Part shown: positions 57,356 through 64,000 of the stretch, piece by piece
Layout: each line of letters opens with the position of its first letter
Numbering within the stretch: position 1 is the first letter of the stretch
Assembly (NCBI GenBank): GCA_002102555.1
Contig: MCFL01000018.1
Coordinates: 186,001-250,000 of the forward strand
From: Catenaria anguillulae PL171
Lineage: Eukaryota; Blastocladiomycota; Blastocladiomycetes; Blastocladiales; Catenariaceae
Direction: 5' to 3'
DNA: 64,000 nt
The notes under the pieces: model-generated
Database searches by the model: none
Told to the model about the DNA's origin: nothing
Seen by the model: the letters and a program-made list of their open reading frames with translations, nothing else
Made by a program: the position numbers and the translations under genes

Positions 57356-58485
57356 ATGGGACCAGCAATCAACAGCTTCGCCAAGGGTGTCGCCGCCACT
57401 GCCGTCGACGCGCCTGGCTCGCTGACCTCGGCCAACCCAAACCTCCCGCCCGTCATTCCTCGGTATCAAGTCCAAATGATGGCAATCACCACCATCATCG
57501 CCAACTTTCTTCTCCCACTTCTCGACCAAGTCTCCTTTTTCCTTGGTTGGCTCCAAGGCCTTGCGTTTGGTCCCGATTCGACGCCCGTTCGCCAAGGCAC
57601 TGGCAAAGATGCCGTCCTGATCACGGGCACGTCGACAGGCATTGGCAACGATGCGGCCATTGCCCTCGCCAAGCAAGGCATTGTGGTGTTTGCCGGCGTC
57701 CGTCAACAGCGCGACCTTGATCGACTGCCCAGCTCGGCATTTCAACCTTGATTCCGATCCAGCTCGACGTGACATTACCACAGTCAGTCCGATCGGCCGT
57801 TTCGATCGTCACGGCGACGCTAGCTCAGCGCGGCGGGACGCAGCTCGTTGGGATCGTCAATAATGCCGGGGTGCCCATGTCGGGTGCAATGGACTCGACC
57901 ACGCGCAAGGAGATTGAGCGAGTTTTCAATGTCAACGTCAATGGCGCAGTTGAGGTGACGCAGGCCTTCTTGCCCTTGATGCGCCAGCATGGCCGAGGTG
58001 GCCGCATTGTGTTGATTGGATCGATTGCTGGCGTTGCGACTGCTCCGCACAATGGCGTGTATTCGGCGTCAAAGCGTGCCGTTGAAGGTCTGTTCTTGCT
58101 GTTCCGCGACACACCGGTGCAAATCGCTCACACACGTACATATAGGTCTCTTTGAAGGTCTTCGCTTGGAGCTCGCGGCCGAAAAGATTCACGTCTCCAT
58201 CATCCGCCCCGGCGGCATTAGCACTCCGATTTGGACAAAGTTCCCTGAGCCACAAGACAAGACCGCGGCCGGGCATTTGCTATGCTGGCCAAGATCGTCG
58301 CCAACTACGGCGCCATTCCCCCGAGCCACGTCACGAGGGCAATTCACCATGCGCTCACGGCGCGCTTCCCGTGCCACTATTATGCTGTTGGATTGGATGC
58401 AAGGGCGATTCAGTGGGTGGTACAGCGGGTTCCTGCCCGGCTGTATGATCTGGTGCTTCGCAAGGTCATGCTCAAGGGCGAGTAG
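57356..58485 (+). pseudogene. short-chain dehydrogenase/reductase, tandem copy 2, frame-disrupted
   Basis: Two-exon layout as in copy 1 (57356-58087 and 58146-58485, intron at the same EG|LFEGL site). It has the membrane-like N-terminus, TGTSTGIG, VNNAGVP, YSASKRAVEG and RPGGISTPIW. Aligned to copies 1 and 3, the conserved reading changes frame twice with no room for an intron: near 57735 (before GISTLIPIQL) and near 58272 (before FAMLAKIVANYG). Each fits one missing base, and with both counted the length would equal the 357 aa of copy 1. Either this copy is a young pseudogene or the assembly has two single-base gaps in GC-rich spots. Confidence 0.7.
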
Positions 58486-58834
58486 GGATTATGAAGAGGA
58501 CGGTGTGCAAACGTGTGGCGTGGTTAGGGTCCGGTATTTACATACTCACGGTATTGATCTTGGCTTGAAATGTATGTCAGTCTTGTCGGTTGCAAGAAAT
58601 TTCACACCAACCGATCGTTTCTTCTGCTCGCATCACGAAAGCCGTTAATCGCGTCATGTTGGGAACACCAATCGCAGGCACATGGTGCAAGTGCAACCAT
58701 GAGAGGGAAGGGCAGAAAAGCAGCGTGAAAGTGAAAGCGCCAAGAATGGTTGATGAAAAGACCGCGAGTCCCCAGCTCTCTGCGACCCTCTGCACATGAT
58801 AGCTGTTCCCATTAGAATCACGCTTGTCAACACC
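58486..58834. other. intergenic between SDR copies 2 and 3
   Basis: No coding frame supported. An in-frame ATG at 58796 could lengthen copy 3 by 13 residues. Confidence 0.4.
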
Positions 58835-59987
58835 ATGAGCCCTCCCGCTGCTGCCAACGACCTCCTCCGGGTTGGTCAAGGTCCTTCCACAGCCGCTTCC
58901 ACGGCCCAGCAGTCGGCACACCAGCAAGTGCCAGACTACCAGATCCGGATCCTCATCTTCGTGACTCGCCTTGCCTTCTGGCTTCTTCCTATCCTGGATT
59001 ACATCGACTTCTTCAAGGGCTGGGTCGAAGGCACCGTGTTTGGCCCCAAATCGCCTGCCGTCCGCGAAAAGATTGCTACCGACGCTGTTCTCGTAACGGG
59101 CGCAAGCACTGGCATTGGTTATGATGCGGCCATCGCGCTCGCGAAACGCGGCATTGTCGTTTTCGCCGGCGTCCGTCAGCAAAAGGACTTGGATCGCCTC
59201 TTGGACCTCAGCATCTCGACCTTGGTTCCGATTCAGCTGGATGTGGCCTCGCCGCAGTCGATTCGCACGGCCGTTTCCGTCGTCGCAGCAACACTTGCAC
59301 AACGTGGGGGAACGACTCAGCTCGTGGGGATCGTGAATAATGCGGGCGTGCTGACGACTGGTGCCCTGGCTGATGCGGTCAGGGACACGACTGAAGGCGT
59401 TTTTGACGTCAATGTCCACGGCGCGCTGGCCGTGACGCAGGCGTTTTTGCCATTGATTCGGCAACATGGCCGCGGTGGACGGATCTCGTTGGTGTCGTCG
59501 ATTGCTGCCAAGGCTACGGTGCCGCACAATGGGGTTTACTCTGCAAGTAAGAAGGCGGCAGAGGGTATGTTTTATACATTTGGGCCTCCTCATCCATCTT
59601 TCCCAGTGTCCAGCTGAACTGACCGACGCTACTCGTGTAACAAACTCGACAGGATTGTTTGAAGGTCTTCGCCTCGAGCTTGCAAGTGAAGGTATTCACG
59701 TCTCCATCATCCGTCCCGGGTGCATTGCGACTCCTATCTGGAACAAGCGGAATTCCGACGACCGAGACTCGCGTGGGTTCGATGTGCTCGCCGATGCCAT
59801 GTCCACACACGGCGGTATCCCTGCGTATCATGTTACCCGGTCCATCAAGCACGCACTCACTGCTCAGTACCCGCTTCATTACTATACGGTTGGCTTGGAT
59901 GCGCGCATGATTATCAAGTTGACTGAAATCGTACCGCCGCGCCTGTTCGACTTTCTCATTGCTAGGAGCTTCTTGAAGATCGAGTGA
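58835..59987 (+). CDS. short-chain dehydrogenase/reductase, tandem copy 3
   Basis: Exons 58835-59564 and 59653-59987 (354 aa). Membrane-like segment LIFVTRLAFWLLPILDYI, then TGASTGIG, VNNAGVL, VSSIAAKATVPHNG, YSASKKAAEG and RPGCIATPIW. The intron is at the same site and phase as in copies 1 and 2, and exon 2 has the same length (335 nt) as in copy 1, so the three arose by tandem duplication of a whole intron-bearing gene. The substrate is unknown; a lipid-type alcohol or ketone at a membrane is a reasonable guess. Confidence 0.88.
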
Positions 59988-60334
59988 ACTGAAGCTCAGT
60001 TGCCCTGATTCAACCGTACCTGATTCCTCATAGTATCTGCCATCTCCTAGTTCCCTGCCACCTCGTTTTTTCGTGCATGTTGTCGTTTCTTTACCCGGTC
60101 TCTGTATCGCGGTGCTTGACTGCAATGTCTCACAGTCAAACGGCTGAAACGTAAATCATTCGACGGTTTGGCGAGAGTGAATGTCCATTCCTTTACGTTG
60201 GCAAGGTTGGAAGACTTTCGAGTTTCGAGTCCGAAGCCCGGTTCGCCCAAGACGGTGAGATGTCCACTTCTTTTGGGCAATAACAATGATGAAATGCAGC
60301 AGCTGCCACAACTCCGGTATTAAAAAATAAAGCA
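59988..60334. other. intergenic, SDR copy 3 to unknown-protein pair
   Basis: No frame or motif supported; it ends in an A-rich patch (TAAAAAATAAAG) just before the next ATG. Confidence 0.4.
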
Positions 60335-61248
60335 ATGAATTCGAGTTCAGGCAAAGCCGCCGAGGCAGCCGCCTCCTTTTACGACCCTGCTGCTAACTAC
60401 GGTGGCGCTCCCACGCCGAGCTACGCGGCCACTGACCTAGCGCCTTCGGCGCCCCCTCCCTCATACGACTATGAGGCCAGCACGGCCACGCTCTCACTGC
60501 ATTCTAGCGATACCCTGCGCGTGGTCGGCTGCGATCCGGCCACCATCAACTGCTTGCGAAACGGGATTGTTCGATTTTGGCCTCGCGGAATCCAGGAGGA
60601 GGGCGAGTCCAAGGTTGGGCAGTATACGACGTACAAGTTCAAACTCAAGGGAAATCCGTGGTGGGGCAACGCGGAAGAATCCGTTCATGCTCGGCAGCTC
60701 ATGTCGGCCATCTTTCGCAGCATGCTCGAGTCAGGCTGGCGGCTGCTGGCTTCATTTGACTCATCAAAGAAGGAAATGGACAAGGATACTCTTGCATTCT
60801 TGCGCTCAACTCCCATTCAACTCGCTTCACCATCGGATTTGTTTTCGATTTCGTTCAATGAGCAAGACCTGCTTCGCGTGATTGGAGCGTCGCCCGAGGT
60901 TGACCCTATTGTCCATCAAACTATTCTCAAGTACTGACCGTCTGGGATTCAAAAGGTCAAGGAGTGTTATGGTGCGCAACAATACAAGTTAAAGGGGTAT
61001 GTCTTCCATGTTGAGTAACTGAACGGGCTGGTTGATTAACGGATGGCCGGGCTGTGTCGTTTAGCAATCCCTGGTACCCTTGGGAAAAGACGGAGGCGAT
61101 TCATTCCCGAATCATGTTGACACAGCTCCTTGCCCGGCTGCGCAAAATGGGCTATCACTTGTATGCTTCGGTGGACATTTCAGGCGGATCAGAGGGCTAT
61201 GACACCGACTCGTGGTTTGTCGTCAAGGCACTACCTGCCGAGTTCTAA
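60335..61248 (+). pseudogene. unnamed two-domain protein, tandem copy A, internal stop
   Basis: Exons 60335-60996 and 61065-61248. The N-terminal 45 residues are Ala/Pro/Ser/Tyr-rich (PPPSYDYE). Two related domains follow, each with WPxGIQ, YKxKLKGxPW, an A/S-R helix and an xGWRLLAS or MGYHLYAS strand. Domain 1 ends about residue 160. In domain 2 the Trp codon of the second WPSGIQ motif is TGA (60935-60937), while the downstream sequence stays conserved and properly spliced to copy B. So the gene makes a 200-residue product, is read through, is newly broken, or has a base error. I recall similar unnamed proteins in other fungi and animals; no function is known to me. Confidence 0.65.
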
Positions 61249-61906
61249 TGGCCTCTGTGCCGACGCTTTTGTAAGTTCTCTCATGCGATTGGCCAGATGT
61301 GGTCAACATTGCTCTTCCCAGAACATTGTAACATTGTTCAGCGCCGGTCACTGTTACCCTATGAGCATAACAAACCACCTTGGACATGCGCAATGGCCAG
61401 TGCTCATGCGAACACCTCATTGCACTATCGACCAGTGCGTTATCCCACTCTGGATCTACGACTTGTCTTCTCCAGCTGCAAAATCTGGAAAGAGCTCATG
61501 TTTTTCAGGCATTCATTCAACAACCAGAAGACGTAAATGAAGGCTTACAACCACCGCATCGCATAAAACTCAATCTCAGACCATGTCAGCAATCTCTTCC
61601 TTTTACTATGTGCGCCAAGCGTTTGGTTGCGAAGCGACCCACTGTTGGGTCTTGAGGATATCACTGCAGCCAGGTGGGAATGCCTGTTCCCCTCCAGAAA
61701 AAGAAACCCAAGACCTCCTTGTTTTCCAGCATTGCCCAGGAAACACACACAAGGAATACAAGACAAGACGTTTATGGATCGGACACGAACCTTGTCAGAT
61801 GTCGTGTCGTCACGACTTCTTTCGGCCAAAAGAATATCGTCATTGACAGACACATCGACATCTTGACCACAGCGGATCCACAACTCAGAGAAATCGGTAA
61901 GAAGCA
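61249..61906. other. 660-bp spacer between the tandem copies
   Basis: No supported gene or RNA. It is AT-richer than the flanking exons and presumably contains the promoter of copy B. Confidence 0.4.
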
Positions 61907-62878
61907 ATGAATCCGAAATCAAGCAAAGCTGCCGAGGCAGATGCCACGTTTTATCACCCCGCCGCCAACGACGCTCCAGCTCCGAGCTACAATGCAACTG
62001 ACCCAGCGGCCGCTGCACCTCCTCCCTCATACGACGATGAGGACAGTACGGCCACTATCTCATTGCATTCCAACGATACCATACACCTGTTTGGCTGCGA
62101 TGCCGCAACCGTAAACCGTGTACGGGTCGAAATCGTTCGAGTGTGGCCTCGCGGAATCCAGGAAGAGGGCGAGTCCAAGTTTGGGACGAATGCCATTTAC
62201 AAGTTCAAACTCAAGTATGATGTGTTTTTCCAACTGTGCTTGGCGTGCTTGGTTGTTTTGCACTCAAGGTTTTGTTTTAGAGGTTATCCGTGGGTGGGGC
62301 AATTGGACGAAGCCGTTCATTCAAGGCAACTTTTGTCAGGCATCTTTCGCTGCATGCTCGAGTCTGGCTGGCGCCTGCTAGCTCCATTGGATTCAATTCA
62401 CCGGGATTTCAACAGGCCGTCGCTCGCATTTTTGCGCTCAACCCCCATTCGCCTCAGTTCACCATCGGATTTGTTTTCGATTTCGTTCAACGAGCAAGAC
62501 CTACTTCGAGTGATTGGGGCACCACCTGAAATTCAGGCAGTTGTCCACCAGACAATTGTCAGGTACTGGCCGTCCGGGATTCAAAAGGCCAACGAGCATC
62601 ATGGCGCGCAACAATACAAGCTTAAGGGGTATGCCATGCAACATTTCTTGCTCCATTTTCCATTTTTGCAGCAACGCTGATTGACAAGTGCGGTGCATAG
62701 CTATCCTTGGTGCTCAGTGGAAAAGACCGAGACGATTCATTCACAAATCCTGCTGACGCAGCTTTTGGCACGGCTCCGGAAAATGGGATATCACATGTTT
62801 GCTTCCTTGAATGTTTCCGGACAGTCGGACAGACCCGACTCGTGGTTCCTCGTTAAAGTCCTTTCTGCTGAATTCTAG
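61907..62878 (+). CDS. unnamed two-domain protein, tandem copy B
   Basis: Exons 61907-62214, 62281-62628, 62701-62878 (277 aa). Same plan as copy A: Ala/Pro-rich start (PPPSYDDED), domain 1 (VWPRGIQEEGESKFG, KFKLKGYPW, MLESGWRLLAPLDS), then domain 2 (LLRVIGAPPEI, YWPSGIQKANEHHGAQQYK, LRKMGYHMFASLNVSG, DSWFLVKVL). Introns 1 and 2 fall at the matching KLKG|xPW points of the two domains; copy A lacks the first. The paired introns suggest the two domains arose by internal duplication. No enzyme motif, signal or membrane segment is visible. The frame is open through intron 1. Confidence 0.72.
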
Positions 62879-63168
62879 TGGCACGCATGTTGAGTGTGTG
62901 CTGCTTCTTTTGAAGGTCGGGCAATTGATGCTGCCCCGGATTGACTGCACGAAACCGGCGCTGGATTCATGCAGGTGACTAGTTTTTCCAAATATCAAAT
63001 TGTGTTTACTGTCTTTGTTCGCATGCTTACGCGAATGTGGCCTTTATGCTGACATATGTTTCCTAATTTGATTCGTTGGTGACGTGTCGGAGTCAGGCGA
63101 GATAAATAGCGAACTTGAAAAGCCAACGGGTCCCACCGATACACCAACTAAAACTGGCATGGAACTGA

Positions 63169-64000
63169 ATGAAATCCATCATCTCACGCTCGTTTGTCTC
63201 ACGCTTCTCGCTCTCGCTCGTCAACATGTCCAGCTCCAACATTGCCACCACCCCAATCACCGTCAAGGTCGACGTCGTCAGTGATGGCGTGTGTCCTTTC
63301 TGCTTTCTCGGCAAACGCAAGCTCGACCTTGCCGTACAGCAGTTTCATTCAAAGTATCCCAACGATCCAGCTCCTCTCAATCTGGATGTGACCTGGCATC
63401 CGTTTCAGCTCGATTCGACCATGCCCGTCGGCAAGTCGTTCCCGACCAAAATGTGGTTTGCGCAACGCTTTGGCCCACACTGGGATGGGTACAAGCACGT
63501 CATGAAGGTTGGCGCTCAAGTCGGCGTCAAGTTCGACTTTGATGGCGAGATCGGGAGTACGTTTGATTACCACCGGGTACGAACGTTTTCATAGGTTTTC
63601 GCAGCCAAAGCGCTCCAAGGCTGACCACCGTTTCTCAATACTTGGATCTATTCAGCTCCTTCGTCATGTCGTTTCCGAGCACGGTTCCCATGTCCAAAAC
63701 AAGTTGGCTGAGCTCTTGTTTACCGAGCATTTCGAAAACGGCCGCTCTTTGGCCGAGCACAAGACGTTGCTGGATGCAGCTGTCGCCGTTGGTCTTGATC
63801 GCGCCAAGCTTGAAGTCTTCTTGGTCTCTGACGCGGAATCCGAGGCTGTACGCTCCGAGGTTTCGCGGGCAAAGGCCAGCGGAATCCGCGGCGTTCCCGA
63901 CTTCTCGGTCGAAGGTGGGCGTTGGGCTGTTCACGGTGCTGAAGAGCCAGCGACTTGGTTGCGCATTTTCGAAAAGATTCGTGCCGAGCGCATGGCTGGC
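63169..64000 (+). CDS. DsbA-family (FrnE-like) thiol oxidoreductase, 3'-partial
   Basis: Exons 63169-63576 and 63656 onward; the frame is still open at the window end (about 251 codons seen). The thioredoxin-fold start VDVVSDGVCPFCFLGKRKL holds the CPFC redox pair. Then come VTWHPFQLDSTMP, the helical insert, LFTEHFENGRSLAEHKTLLD, and GIRGVPDFSVEGGRWAVHGA with the cis-Pro loop. This is the FrnE/DSBA-like group, close to 2-hydroxychromene-2-carboxylate isomerases. ATG 63169 gives a Ser/Arg-rich leader (MKSIISRSFVSRFSLSLVNM) that looks like a mitochondrial presequence; ATG 63226 would give a cytosolic form. Confidence 0.88.

Noticed and set aside
1-64000. CRISPR arrays, operons, prokaryotic phage or toxin-antitoxin systems
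   Set aside because: The window is spliced eukaryotic DNA; no regularly spaced direct repeats or prokaryotic gene layouts were seen.

Overview
The window reads as gene-dense nuclear DNA of an early-diverging, probably zoosporic fungus (Blastocladiomycota- or chytrid-like; this placement is inference). About 25 protein genes lie in 64 kb. Introns are short, mostly 57-105 nt, with GTATG/GTACG-type donors, CTGAC/CTAAC-like branch sites and CAG/TAG acceptors. Fungal markers (a PHO85-type kinase, RMT2, ARC1, a Chs5-Arf1-binding exomer subunit, PET117, ADE1) sit beside genes better known from animals or amoebae: a five-LIM PINCH protein, a KIAA0930/DUF2045 homologue, a von Willebrand factor type D (VWD) surface protein and a Dictyostelium ABCH-like ATPase. 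No complete tRNA or rRNA gene was found.

Layout. 0-6.2 kb: 3' part of a DHX37/Ecm16 helicase, then a secreted VWD protein. 6.2-13.2 kb: PHO85-like CDK (-), quinone oxidoreductase (+), ACAA2-type thiolase (-), ABCH-like ATPase (+). 14.2-16.2 kb: three-RRM TIA1/Nam8-like protein. 16.2-18.4 kb: no supported gene. 18.4-25.8 kb: 5'-truncated short-chain dehydrogenase/reductase (SDR) gene (-), ARC1-like cofactor, PET117 and a large helical protein that may be AP-5 beta. 26.0-38.1 kb: DUF2045 gene (-), RPL9, FAS1 adhesin, Kelch protein (-), ADE1, telobox Myb protein, Cys-rich GPI-type protein (-). 39.3-46.0 kb: a small gene followed at once by a near-whole Ty3/Gypsy chromovirus with matching LTRs. 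46.1-55.6 kb: PINCH (-), exomer subunit (+), compact RRP5 (-), RMT2 (+). 55.9-62.9 kb: three tandem SDR paralogues, then two tandem copies of an unnamed two-domain protein. 63.2-64 kb: 5' part of a DsbA/FrnE-like oxidoreductase.

The neighbours do not form one pathway. There are recurring themes. Ribosome biogenesis and translation: DHX37, RRP5, RPL9, RMT2 (whose known target in yeast is the ribosomal protein Rpl12) and ARC1. Cell surface and adhesion: VWD, FAS1, the Cys-rich GPI-type protein and PINCH. Membrane traffic: the exomer subunit and possibly AP-5 beta. Many genes are head-to-head with 0.24-0.4 kb shared promoters.

Most notable: a Kelch gene in which three consecutive exons are each exactly 171 nt and each encode one blade; an apparent fungal PINCH; a 19-nt microexon in the ABC gene; a compact RRP5 with about five S1 repeats; a fresh chromovirus insertion three bases past a host stop codon; a 35-bp foldback; and the tandem SDR plus unknown-protein cluster, where two members carry apparent disruptions. 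Exon limits were worked out by eye from frame, splice motifs and family conservation and were not checked against transcripts.
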